From Rutidosis leptorrhynchoides (lineage: Eukaryota > Streptophyta > Magnoliopsida > Asterales > Asteraceae), in contig NC_092340.1 of the NCBI RefSeq assembly GCF_046630445.1, positions 360,200,001-360,264,000 on the forward strand: a DNA stretch of 64,000 bases, in the 5' to 3' direction. Below are positions 44,803-56,852 of this stretch, piece by piece (the stretch's first letter is position 1; each line of letters begins with the position of its first letter). Both the position numbers and the translations under genes were made by a program. The notes under the pieces are model-generated. The model did not search any database. It worked only from the letters and a program-made list of their open reading frames with translations, and was not told the origin of the DNA.

Positions 44803-47800
44803 TTATATAAACCGGTACGAGTCTTCAGTATCCATACCTACTGTGTCTAGTTGAGACACTGATCCTCCATTTTCTAAACCTCTTCGTTCAGCCTTCAAAA
44901 GTTCCAAAATATAATTCAAATCATAAGAAATCAATTTAACAAAATAGATTGATGGTAATGAAATGAAGGTTACTGACCTTAGCTTGCTGATATCTTTGAA
45001 GCATGCGACGGTATTGTTGCCTAGCTGGCGTTGAGTTGACCATAGATAGCACTCGGGACACAGCTTCACCTAAAGCAACATCCACTTTCTGTTTCCTAAA
45101 TGCCTTCACAAAATCTTCTTCATCTACATTTTCATCAATTGGGTCTAAATGGAATCCTCGTAAACCAACTCCTTTTCTGTGCCACCTTAAGATGATTTTC
45201 TCAACTATACCAACAGCCCAACAGATTGCTTCATAGTGTTTCCTTGCCTGATGACCTCTTACATGAGCCTGGCAACATTACAGAAAAAAATAAGATCATG
45301 TGCAACACATGTAATGCCTCTTATTACGCATGGTTATATAAGAAAAAAAGTCAACTATGTCATAACCACAATAAAATAACTAAAGAGAAAATAACATGAA
45401 TGTAACAAAAGTATCCTCATGAATACACCAATAAGGGATGATAGTAATGTAGTCAGCTTAATTTTTTATACACTAGAGGTGGCAATTTTCACGTTTAAAG
45501 GTTGAGCGTTGATCAAGGTTGAGGGTTATTTGTATTTTTTATCTTTTGTAATCATAACTACCGTATTAATTTTCTACAAATTTATAATGGATAAAAAAGA
45601 TATGTAAGAGACATTTTTTACCTTTACTAAAAAAGAACATTTCTCCAACCCATTTTCTTACCCACTATACAACAAGACACCAGCAAACTCACCCTCTTTT
45701 TTTTAAAGGATCGTGAACTAACTAAAATCTTTTTTATAGAAATTACGTTATCAGTAGCTGTAATTGGTATATTTGGTTGTTTCCTTTTATATCCCTGGTC
45801 GTTTATATCAATGAAAGTATATGAAAGTTCATATAAAAGGACTAACCTGTATCTTGACTACTTTCTTTCGAAGTGTAAGAAAATCCTTGCGACCTTTCCA
45901 ACCTCGATATTTCTTCTGAATACACAAAGCAGCACGATAATCACGTGCATTTCCAAAAGCTAACTTTGAAGCTGCTGAAAGTTCCTCGATTTCACTAGGA
46001 TGAATAACATACTCATCTCCACTACCATATTCAGAACATTCTTCTTTCTGTTTCCTCTTCCTAAAAGAATGTGCCCTAAAAGCAGCTTGTATACGTGAAG
46101 CAGCTTGAGATGCATTCCTCACAGCAGCTATAGCGTCCTTGAGAGACACCTGATCTTCATTTACAAGATTATCGTTTGAGATGCTATTTACAGTTCTTTC
46201 GGCTTCCACATCAGCAGAACACTTTGATAATTCACTTTCTTTTAATGTGAGGGATGAAAGATGGCTAGTTAGTGCCATTTCTGATAGATAACCTGCAAGC
46301 CCTGTGTGTCCATATGTAGCAGCTATAGATCCGGGTGTTTTACCCGTTGGATCTTGTTGAGTGGGGTCCGTTACTGCTCCAGCATATGCACCAGATGCTA
46401 AAAGTTCAGCCACCATTTTTTCCCTGTCATATTTATTACAGTAATAAAGATCACTCAAATTATGCATTTTCCTTATTTAAAAGACTTTTTTCGCCGGTGG
46501 TCCCTCGTTTATACATCAATTTGCATGCTGCTTCCCTGTCATTTTTTTTAGCTCTAGTGATCCCTTGATTTTACAAATGTTGCTTTGGTGGTCCCTCCAT
46601 CTATTTTTTCATTGAAAAAGTCCATTAGGTGCCATCACATGATGTCGTTTAAGATGAATTAAACGTTATTAAACGTCAACGACATCACGTGTTGTTCACG
46701 TGATGGCTCTTAACGGAAATTTTCAACGAAAAATAGACGGAGGGACCATCAAAGCAACATTTGTAAAATTCTAGTTACCCAAAACGCCTTATGTGGACAT
46801 ATATGAAGATTACCTTCCAAAACGTGAAGCCCAATGAAGAGCAGTCCAGCCATTAACATCACGAAAATTTACACCAACTCCAGATTCAAGTATAGGGGCC
46901 AAGGCCCATACAAAGCCCAATCCAGAAACCAGGTGTATTATCCCCTGTTCTCTTTTAGACAAAGAAGGAACAGTGTTCTTGTCCTGCAATTTAGATGAAA
47001 CCCACCATTGCAACTTGTCTTTTAAAAGTTCTTCAAGAAGCCAATCTGTTGTTCTAGAAGATTCCAAACTACCATCCAAAAGAGCCTCAATGATCTGAGT
47101 CCATAATTCTTCACCAGCAATTGAAATCTTTACAGAATCAGTTACATTTTTTCCAATTTTATCAGCGAGTAGCATTTGCACGAATCTAACGAGTAATAAT
47201 AATTCCTCAGTGCTTTTACTAGATTCGTTCTTGGTTAAGGTAGTATGCATATACGTGTTTGGTTTATCACGATACTCGAATTCTCTGATCTCACTACAAG
47301 CTTCTCGATTACCAGCGGTAATACAAATAGTAATTTTTCCAGGTGGATGAGGTGGCGCATGACAACATATGACTCCCTCCTGAATAATCTTAACAGGAAC
47401 TTCAATGTCACCAAACATACAAGTCCATTCACAATCTGATGGATCATGTGCAAACGACCCAACTATGAGTACCTACAGACAAGAGTATGTTAATGACTAT
47501 ATAAACACAAACAGTTACTTGTAAACACCATGAAGTTTTCCAACATGTTCAGATAAAGATATTTAAGATTTTTTTCCTACCCAGACAGCAAAATATGCGA
47601 GTAATGTCTAAACAATTAAGGGGGAACCTGGGAATTCTTTGGAATGTGCAAATATAGATATTGTATAAAGAAGGTCATTATTAGAAGTAGCATCACCACC
47701 GGGCACGTAAAAGAATAAAATGAATTTGGGTTAAAACGGGTCATACTTAAATACGGGCCAGCAAGGTTTAGGTGCGTTAGATCTAGATACCTTCTGTTTC

Positions 47801-50800
47801 TTTTTAACATAGATTCTTAGAATGAAACATGTTAAATGTGGATTATGACACATTTGACCCACTCAATCCATTTAAACCATTTCTCTTTACAGTTAGTTTA
47901 ATCTATTAAGCGTGTTTGACCCATTCTCAATTAAACATAATTTTTTCATATGAATCATATGCCGGATCAACATCCAAACACATTACATCATATAGCAAAC
48001 AGGTTATCTAGATAAAGACTTCTATGATATCAAACAGACATGCTATCGTCCTGGTACCATGTAAAAGCAGCCTAAATATCATATCATTACATTACATTAC
48101 TTTTAAGTGGTGAATGTATAGTGTTGATGGTTACATTACAGAACCAGTTATTTAATATCTTCACAAAAACAATTAGGCAACTCAAATTAATTTACCTTTG
48201 TTGGCTCAGTCGCATAACCCCACTCTGGAGATATCTCACGAATTGTAAATTTCTGCTCTTGTGAAACGGTTAAACTTGAATCTGATGCGAGTGGCGTTTC
48301 AATCTGTCCTTGGTCAAACAATGTTGAATATAAGTCAACATCACTTTGATACATATTTGTTGCATGGCTATATGCAGAGGATCTTGAATCTTGGAGTTTT
48401 TGAGATGGCATTACAAATGCTGGAAATACAATTTCTTGTCAGAGGATTCATTGTTTCAGCTACACTAAAAGCTCGCCAGGCAAAGTAAGGTTTTGAAAAG
48501 CCAAGAACAATAACAATTTTAATAGTCAAATACCAAATACGAGTTTCAAATGATTTTAAATACAAAATTAGCCCAGTTCCAGGTGGATTTGGTAACTTTG
48601 ATCCAGTTAAATAAAATTAGGTTGTTTTGAATTATAGCCTATCTCTAGGGTCTAACTAAAAAACAGTTTCAATGGGTTGAGCAGGTCAAGCAGGTTCAAA
48701 GCTATCTGAAAAGTATTGAAATGCATAAAACCTAAATTGCTTTAATCAAATACGAGTTCAACTAATATTGTTTTTGAGATCATATTTTTAAACATAAGTT
48801 GTTATTATAAACATTAAAAAGTGATAAATGAAATGTGTTTCCAACCAATCCAGTTTCATGATTGTGCACTTTGATTGAAAAAAGAAGCACAAGACTTACA
48901 GTCATTAGGTGCACCAGTATCCCCCAAGTGGTGGGCCCCTTTCTCTTCAATTGAATCTCTTATGGCTCGAGATGAAACCACTTCCTGTTCAAATAATAGC
49001 ATAACATTCAGACATACTCAAACAAGAGGAAATTGGAAAAATTAGAGGGCCTAGTTAGTATACAACTGGATAAAAAAGTTTGAAACTAAAACAACCGCCT
49101 AAACATGTGTGCCAATAAGTGCACCTTAATCATATGTGTTTGTAACCATTAATAAACAAAAGAAGTGAAGCAGAAAAAAAAACTACTTTTTAAACGAGAC
49201 AATAAGAAAATAAGTTTACCCTTTTATCTGATGGGTATATGTAATTCTCTACTGAGCCATCACATGTTACATTCTCATTGTATTTTAGTACGTCCTTCCA
49301 TACTAAATTTTGTTGACTTGGAACAGTAAATTCATCCTTTGGTAGTTGCTGAAATTGATGTATACTCCCATAGCTAGTTGCATTTATCGATGTGCTTAGT
49401 TGCAATTGAGCTTGATCTAGATCTATTATGATTGATATCCAACAATAAAGAGAAGAATGTAATAACAGAATAGTAAGAACATGGTAGGAAATGAGAAATA
49501 TTCGTAGAAGATGTGTCCCCCATGTTATACATGATTTAACTTTTCTTCCAGATCTTGCAAAATGATAAATGACAGATTGAGTTATATAGAAAGTTGAAAT
49601 GTGTTGTCGAACAATTTCATATGAAAGCCATCTTGACCCAACCCAAAAATTGTCTTCCACAGTTTAGCTTGACGATTCACACAAATAAGATCACATCATA
49701 TATGTGCATACGTTGATGGTTATGAACAACACAAATAAGAGACAAACCTGGATATTGTAAAGATGCATAATTGCCAGAATCATATTGTAACTGCAACCCC
49801 TCTCCATTAACGTTTTGTTCATTAAGTGTTAATGGCAAGTCATCCAAACACTCATTCTCACTATATTTTAATCGGTCTAAACTCAACTGCTCCTCAAGCC
49901 TTCTCAACGTCTTACGAATTTCAAGATCAGGTGAACCATTAATTTCCTCAATTCTTTCTGTTATATTCAACTGATTTGACCCATTTGTATTGGTAACATA
50001 TTGGTTAAGTTCTACAAAACTGGGACCAGATGTAACACTGAAAGGTTCATCAAATTTACTACCCGCAGCAGACAAATTAAGGTGAGGGGCATATGAGTTG
50101 GAACTTAGAATAATATTAGAAGATCCCAGAGTCAAAGTTGAAATGGGTCCCGCACTATGCTTACCCTTCAAGATACACATGCTACTGTCAGCTTGAAGGA
50201 TAATAATAAAATAAAAGTAAAAAAATGTCAACAGATAACCAACATGGAAAGTAATTTCCATTTTCAAACGGGTATAATCATGCAAGTTGACATTAAAGCT
50301 TATACTTTCCTTGATATTAACTAAATATAAAAAAAGGTATGCATAACCAGAGAATGTTATTACTCAGAACTTCCTTTTTTCGTTAAGTTTGTAAAACTCA
50401 CTATAGTTACATCTCTGTAATGAACAAGAACAATATGCTCCATTGCCCTGCCACCATCAGAAAATCAAGAAATAAGTCTACAAAACCAGTAAGTGGATGC
50501 TTATCCTCATGCGCAAGTTGAATTGAACATTAAATTCAAACATTATGTTAGTTGTAATATAAAGTAGAAGGCATATGTGAAGAAGAGGGATATATACTTA
50601 CGCATCTAACATCCAATAACAGCGCCTCTGGAAATTTGGATTCTCCTCACCATGAGCATAGTAACAATTTAAAGTTTCAACATTTCCAACCTACAGAATT
50701 AGGGTTGCAACATCAATAAAACATTGAAGTCAATAAGATATTAAAAAAGTTGTAATTGTGTTGGGGGGAAGTATGAAATGCTTTGAGCATTGTATTTCTG

Positions 50801-52475
50801 ATTTATACTTTGATTTGCACATATAGTACCAAGTGAAGTAATTGGGTTTGGCCCGTTTAGGTTTGGCCCGTTTGAGTATTATTTGGCACAATATGCAAGC
50901 CTGTTAGTAGCACCCCTGGAGAGCAAGTCATCATATTATATTAAGATTACCGTTATGTTCTTAATATATATAACCCTGATGTAACTGTGAACATGTATCA
51001 AAACTTAAATCAATAATATTTCTGTAAGTTTGTCCATGGATTAAGTAGTTCGAATTGATATGCTCAACCAAGTAAGTCAGTGTGTACTTCTGTTCCCATT
51101 GAAAGTTTGTTTCGTGTGCGTTTAGACTAGGGTTTAAACGTTAATTGTCCTAACACATTAATACTTGAGTGCACGAAGATAGTTGTAAAGTTTGTTTTAT
51201 AGCCCTAAACATACTACATCTAATAAATTTACTCTCACACAAAAATATTATAATCAAAATAACAAATTGAATAACCTTTAAACGTTCATGCGCTTCACCA
51301 ATATTTTTCCCATCCTTCTTTCTTCGCCAACTATGACCATCTTTGCGGAAAAAGCGAAGGACCCTCTTGTTAAAAAGAAACAGCGAACCACCTACAATAG
51401 AATACAATGAACATGATAAGAGCAATATTAATAAATGCATTCTAACAAAGTTACAATCACTTATATATCTAATAAAATGACACAAAACAACAAGACAGAT
51501 AATCACTTGGTGGCTTTTGAGGGGGCTCATGGTTAAGCTGAGTTTCCTCATAATTCTGCAGTATAAAAAACACTTCTCCTGGCCTTAGCCACCGGAATTG
51601 TGCTTCTTGAATTATATCCTTAATGTTATACCCTGAGAATCACAACAAAAAATATAAATAATAAAAAAAATAACCTCTGGTCAACTTGTGCTATTCAAAA
51701 TCCCTACCAACATGAAGACCGTAGCACTGAATATTCATGTTGTCCGTATTGTTAATACGATGAAGTACCAAAGAACAAATGAAAAATGAAATCATACACA
51801 AGGGTCAAACTCTTTGTATCACCTGGTTGTATTTTTAAGTCTTACAAAAGTAGAACAAACGAACAATAAATCAAAAAATGATCTCGCATAATACGCAATA
51901 CATGATTACTTCAAAACATTCAGAGAAGATATCATCTATTCTACACAAACAAACTGAAACATCATAGTAGTATACATGATTAAGCAGCCTATTGGTGACT
52001 TATTTGCAAAAAATGACATATTCACATATTGTCCCCTTCCTAATTGAATAATTTGAAACGCGCTAGTCGTTTAAGTAGCCTATTGGCATCTTATTTTCAT
52101 ATTCAAATTTGTACTAATTTGTTTGTGTTTAAACAAAACAAAGCAAAGTTATTATATACTCTGGATAACAATTTCAATATAATAAAGTACATATAGACAT
52201 AGTACTCTGGATAACAATTTCAATATCAAATCATTCATACGATATCAAATCAACACCTTAGGTAATGCGTGTGATATACGACATGAAGAAAATTAATAAT
52301 AACGCATGTATGAATACGTAGCAGGTATCAATCGCAAATCGTACTGCATAAAACCTAAACTGAGTATACGAATAATATAAGTACCAAATTCAACAATTAA
52401 CCACAAATTAATCAAATCAAATCAAAACAAAAATAGGTTAAAAAATGGTAGAATCGCACCTGACATCATCATCAT
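44803..52475 (-). CDS. CAMTA calmodulin-binding transcription activator, 13 exons
   Basis: The modelled exons, from 5' to 3', are 52460-52475, 51507-51632, 51276-51391, 50602-50690, 50402-50447, 49748-50191, 49220-49422, 48900-48984, 48196-48419, 46814-47472, 45847-46423, 44978-45268 and 44803-44892; about 988 residues. CG-1 DNA-binding domain at residues 6-131 (IIQEAQFRWLRPGEV, VLRFFRKDGHSWRRKKDG, LNCYYAHGEENPNF, HIVLVHYRD). IPT/TIG domain about 430-530 (ISPEWGY, VLIVGSFAHDPSDCEW). Ankyrin region about 615-720 (DVNGWTALHWASRFGR, GKTPGSIAATYGHTGLAGYL). IQ motifs about 790-875 (RIQAAFRAH, CIQKKYRGWKGR, KIQAHVRGHQARK), then a calmodulin-binding helix (AVGIVEKIILRWHRKG). CAMTAs bind CGCG-type sites and couple calcium signals to stress and immune transcription in the nucleus. 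CG-1 wording is closest in memory to CAMTA4. All junction phases agree except exon 5 to 6, where the chosen sites are one base off; one of those boundaries is wrong. Confidence 0.9.
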
Positions 52476-52660
52476 ACGTAGAGATTTATGCAATACACAG
52501 AGGTGAGTGATTGAACGAGTATAAAAGCTTGTGATTCATTCTGCAACAGCTCAAATCAAAAGTGATAGTTTTAATCAAATAATCGATCAACAGATTTGAT
52601 AAAACGGCCGTATATTTGAAACCTATACACCAGTTGACGAACGTTGACTAAAGGAAGCGG
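52476..52660 (-). other. CAMTA 5' untranslated region
   Basis: It lies between the ATG cluster (four in-frame ATG codons at 52464-52475) and the estimated transcription start about 25-30 bases below the TATA box. The exact start is inferred. Confidence 0.5.
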
Positions 52661-52682
52661 TGTGTAGGATTAGTGTTATGTG

Positions 52683-52691
52683 TTTATATAG
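52683..52691 (-). promoter_or_regulatory. TATA box of CAMTA gene
   Basis: CTATATAAACAC on the minus strand, about 210 bp upstream of the start codon, a typical plant TATA position and context. Confidence 0.6.
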
Positions 52692-52983
52692 GTGCAGGAT
52701 TGGGCAGTGGGGGCATCAGTACCAAGTCAGTGGCGCGGTGGATCAAGTCGGAAAACTGAAAATAAATATATTTATTTTATTTTATTTTATTGTATTTTAT
52801 TAGAGTAATATTGTAGTTGGAAAAACATTATTCTCTATCTAGGAGATACACATCACATGAGAGTTTAATTTTAGTCATCAAAGTCATCAATCAATTTTAT
52901 TTTTTTTTTTTATTAACCTAGGCATCCAAGAATATTTATATTTATTAATTCCCCTCGTGCTCCTATTTTACAGATCTCCACCA
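52692..52983. other. CAMTA upstream region
   Basis: AT-rich promoter-side sequence containing a (TTTTA)n-like stretch near 52765-52800 and poly-T near 52890. It is cut off at 52984 by the 3' end of a LINE. No other gene seen. Confidence 0.5.
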
Positions 52984-53148
52984 TTTTTTTTTTTTTTTTT
53001 TTTTTAAAAGCAAACTTTCATTGATCAACAAAATTACATACTAACAATTATCCCGAACACAACCAACTGATAATTACAATTACATATAGGACCGAAACAA
53101 AACAAAACAGGGAATCCACCAACGAGCTGCAGAGAGAGCAACAATAGG

Positions 53149-56100
53149 CTAGCCACACTCCTTTGGGTTAGATATCCAAATTAACCATTCAAGATTAGCC
53201 TTCTTACACCTTCTCGAAATCCAATCATACGATATTACTTGAATCTCATTGAGAACACTTGGGATAGTGATACACTTGTTGTTGAATACCTTTTGATTTC
53301 TATATTTCCAAATCCAATAGAGCACTATCCAACAAACCGCTTGCCAAACATGAATCTTCCAATCCGAATTGAGTGTCGAGTTGCTACCGGAGAATAAGTC
53401 GTCTAAATTCAAAGAAGATGAATCAAGTTTCCACCACGAAAAAACCCGATTCCATAGATCATTTGCGAAATTGCAAGTCTTCAAAATATGCATCACTGAT
53501 TCGATATCCCCGTTGCAAATGGGACATCGAACGTTGTCGAGATCTATGCCACGTTTGTCTAGTTCAACCCTTACCGGAATCCTCCCAAGTCTAGCCCGCC
53601 AAATAAACAGCTCGATTTTTTTTGGAACAAACTGATTTCTGAGTGTTGTGACGTCGGAACGATCTACCGTAATGTACTTGAGATCAATTAAGTTACAAAG
53701 TTTTTTTACAGTGAAACGATTACATGTGTCTAGGATCCAAACCCACCTATCTTTAGAACCAATGGAAAAAGTTACGTTACCAAGTAAACTGTTGAGCTCG
53801 ATTAGTTCTCCATGTGTACGGCCCACTGGATCGCGAACCCAGGCCCATTTACCCATCACAGACCCGTTTTGAATCTGCAACCGATCAGAGACAGCAGCAC
53901 TTTGAGATGCTTCAAGTCGAAATAACCTTTTAAATTTGTTCTTCAGCGCCATATTACCCAACCAATTTTCTGTCCAGAACCTCGTGTCACAACCATCGCC
54001 TAAAATTTTCTTGAAAGACTTGGAGAATGGAATACCGAGTTCGTCCGTTTTGAAACCTGCATCACGAATGTTAGACCAAATGCCACCGGTTAGGATCCGG
54101 GATGACCCTTCACCAACCGATAGCCCACCATAATGGCCATAAATACTCCGAATAACATTAATCCACAAAGTGTTGGTTTCGGATATGAACCTCCACCACC
54201 ACTTGCAAAGAAGAGCCAAATTTTTACAAAAAAGAGATTTAATATTTAAACCACCTTCTTCGTGAGGAAGAAGGAGTTTTTCCCATTTCACCCAAGACAA
54301 TTTTTTATTAGAACCCGACCCGCCCCAAAAAAATGAACGTCGCACACACTCTAGTTTTTTTAACACGCAAGGCGGGGCACGAAAAAGCGAGAAGTAGTAA
54401 AGAGGCAAGCTTGAGAGAACCGATTTAACAAGCGTAAGTCGACCACCGAATGAGACCGATCTAGCTCTCCAATCCGCTAAACGTTTAGTGAACTTATCAA
54501 TAACCGGATTCCAACTCTCCAGTTTCTTCATATTGGATCCAACCGGAAGCCCGAGGTAAATAAACGGAAGAGACCCGGCTTGACAATTGCACCAGGAGGC
54601 CAAATTTTCTACCTCCGAGCAGTTCACACCTATACCGTAGAGTTGACTTTTGTTGTAATTCACCTTCAAGCCGGATGCCTTTTCAAAACATTCTAAAAGG
54701 TACATGAGATTACGCGCATTTCTTCGACTCCACTCCCCGAAGAAGATGGTATCATCAGCATATTGAAGGTGCGAGATCACCACTTTCTCGGCACCTACCT
54801 CCACTCCTTTATATAGACCTTTACTAACCGCTACCTTAGATAGTATATTTAAACCTTCCGCTGCAATAATAAAGAGAAATGGTGATAACGGGTCCCCTTG
54901 CCTAACTCCTCTCCCAAGGTGGAACTCGCTAGTAGGTGATCCATTGATCAATATAGAAATTGAAGCCGAGCATAGACAAGATTTGATCCAAGATCTCCAT
55001 CGTGCGCCAAAACCCATACATTCCATAACTTCAAAGAGAAAGGACCAATTTAGAGAGTCAAAAGCTTTTTCGAAATCAACCTTAAAAATGAGACCGTGCC
55101 TTTTATTCCTTTTGATAAAATCCACCGTCTCGTTTGCAACCAACACACCGTCAAGGATGTATCTACCACTCATAAAAGCACTTTGCTCCGAACCAATTAT
55201 GTTAGGAACCACTTTCCGAAGGCGATTTGAGAGCATCTTAGCGATAATTTTGTAATAGCTCCCAATGAGACTGATTGGACGATAGTCACCGAAACAAAGT
55301 GGGTTCGACTTCTTTGGGATCAACGAGACAAACGAAGCATTACAACCATGAGAGAACTCACCTTTACTCCAGAACCATTTGATAGCATCAACAAGATCGT
55401 CTTTGATTATATACCAAAATCTCTTGTAGAAACCCAAGTTAAAACCGTCGGGGCCCGGTGCTTTTGAACTACCACAACTAGATACCGCATCCCAAATCTC
55501 TTTTTTAGTGAATTCCTCCTCCAAGGCAGCGGCCTGAACTGTGTTAACCGAAGGGTAGGCTAACTCAGAAATACTTGGCCGATTATATTCAGGTTCCGAA
55601 ATTTTTTTTTTAAAGTGTTCGAGTGCAGCTACTTTAATTTCTTCCGGCGACTCACACCATGCCCCATCAATGTTTATCCCCCTTATGTTATTGCGGTTGT
55701 ATTTTCTTTTCATTGAATTATGAAAATATTTTGAATTTTCATCTCCGTCCATAGCCCAACGTACCCTTGCCTTTTGTTTCAACATATTTGTCTTCGACTT
55801 TTCTTTCTCGATCCAAGATTTCCTAGACTCTAACCACAGAACGTGTTCACCTTGTGCCAGGATACCAGACTCAGCTTTAGACTCCAAATCCATGGCTACT
55901 TTTTTCGCTTTCTCAATTTCCAAGTCAAGACTACCGAAATGGGATTTACTCCATTCTTTCAAAACCAATTTTAGCCTCTTTAATTTGTTACGAAACACAC
56001 AATCCTTTCGAACCCCAGGCATGGCTTCACCCCATGAACGTGAAATTACCTCATCAGCACCCTCAATAGAAAACCACTCGTCAAAAACTTTGAAGGGTTT

Positions 56101-56820
56101 AGGTCCATAATTAATAGTGCTATCCGCAAGCATGATAGGGCAATGATCTGAGATTTTTCGATCCAACGTCGTTACCTTAAGATCAGACCATAAAGGAAGA
56201 AAAGAGTTTGACACGAGAAATCTATCTAATTTACTCATTTTTATACCATCATCGCTAATCCGCGTGAACTTTCTCCCACCTAAAGGAATTTCCACAAGAC
56301 CATATCTATCAATGAAATCGTTAAACCTTTTAGCTCTATTAGTGAGAAAGATAGAGTTTAACCTCTCCGACGGATCCCTAACCTCGTTGAAATCACCACC
56401 AATTATCCAAGAGACATCGGAAATATTCATAACGGAACCTAATTCTTCCCACATCCTCACTTTATTCCCGTCATCATGCGGTCCATAAACATTAATGATG
56501 ATTGTTTCTTCACCCGAATGAACCCACTTGCCCCTTATAGCTATGAAAAAATCACTAATTAGATCACTGTTAGCTTCGAAGGTAGTTGTGTCCCAAATAA
56601 TCATTTGCCCCCCCGATTTTCCAATCATTACTTTCTGTATAAATCTGCAGTCCATTGAACCCCATAGATTATAAAACCACTTTTCATCACGCATATGACA
56701 TTTTGTTTCTTGTAACATCAGTATCGACGGTTTTTCAGCTACACACAAACCTTTAACCGGCCCGAACTTACTATTCTTCCCACTCCCAAAACCACGAACA
56801 TTTAAAGAAATAATCTTCAT
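53149..56820 (-). CDS. LINE ORF2: endonuclease and reverse transcriptase
   Basis: 1223 residues from ATG at 56820 (MKIISLNVRGFGSG). An upstream in-frame ATG at 56874 overlaps ORF1 and is less likely. The APE-type endonuclease occupies residues 1-230, with N of LNVRG, E of QETKC, INVYGPHD, GGDFNEV, KLDRFLVS and SDHCPIM. Reverse transcriptase occupies about 480-750, with GDYRPISLIGSYYKIIAK, KVDFEKAFDSLNW, GRGVRQGDPLSPFLF and the catalytic YADDT. A C-terminal zf-RVT domain (FIWRARLGRIPVRVELDKRG, CPICNGDIESVMHIL) closes the protein. This is the plant L1 layout without an RNase H domain. The length is normal for the family and no breaks are visible. Confidence 0.93.
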   Translation of the reverse strand: MKIISLNVRGFGSGKNSKFGPVKGLCVAEKPSILMLQETKCHMRDEKWFYNLWGSMDCRFIQKVMIGKSGGQMIIWDTTTFEANSDLISDFFIAIRGKWVHSGEETIIINVYGPHDDGNKVRMWEELGSVMNISDVSWIIGGDFNEVRDPSERLNSIFLTNRAKRFNDFIDRYGLVEIPLGGRKFTRISDDGIKMSKLDRFLVSNSFLPLWSDLKVTTLDRKISDHCPIMLADSTINYGPKPFKVFDEWFSIEGADEVISRSWGEAMPGVRKDCVFRNKLKRLKLVLKEWSKSHFGSLDLEIEKAKKVAMDLESKAESGILAQGEHVLWLESRKSWIEKEKSKTNMLKQKARVRWAMDGDENSKYFHNSMKRKYNRNNIRGINIDGAWCESPEEIKVAALEHFKKKISEPEYNRPSISELAYPSVNTVQAAALEEEFTKKEIWDAVSSCGSSKAPGPDGFNLGFYKRFWYIIKDDLVDAIKWFWSKGEFSHGCNASFVSLIPKKSNPLCFGDYRPISLIGSYYKIIAKMLSNRLRKVVPNIIGSEQSAFMSGRYILDGVLVANETVDFIKRNKRHGLIFKVDFEKAFDSLNWSFLFEVMECMGFGARWRSWIKSCLCSASISILINGSPTSEFHLGRGVRQGDPLSPFLFIIAAEGLNILSKVAVSKGLYKGVEVGAEKVVISHLQYADDTIFFGEWSRRNARNLMYLLECFEKASGLKVNYNKSQLYGIGVNCSEVENLASWCNCQAGSLPFIYLGLPVGSNMKKLESWNPVIDKFTKRLADWRARSVSFGGRLTLVKSVLSSLPLYYFSLFRAPPCVLKKLECVRRSFFWGGSGSNKKLSWVKWEKLLLPHEEGGLNIKSLFCKNLALLCKWWWRFISETNTLWINVIRSIYGHYGGLSVGEGSSRILTGGIWSNIRDAGFKTDELGIPFSKSFKKILGDGCDTRFWTENWLGNMALKNKFKRLFRLEASQSAAVSDRLQIQNGSVMGKWAWVRDPVGRTHGELIELNSLLGNVTFSIGSKDRWVWILDTCNRFTVKKLCNLIDLKYITVDRSDVTTLRNQFVPKKIELFIWRARLGRIPVRVELDKRGIDLDNVRCPICNGDIESVMHILKTCNFANDLWNRVFSWWKLDSSSLNLDDLFSGSNSTLNSDWKIHVWQAVCWIVLYWIWKYRNQKVFNNKCITIPSVLNEIQVISYDWISRRCKKANLEWLIWISNPKECG

Positions 56821-56852
56821 TAAAACTATAAAAACGAAACAAAGGAAAGAAT

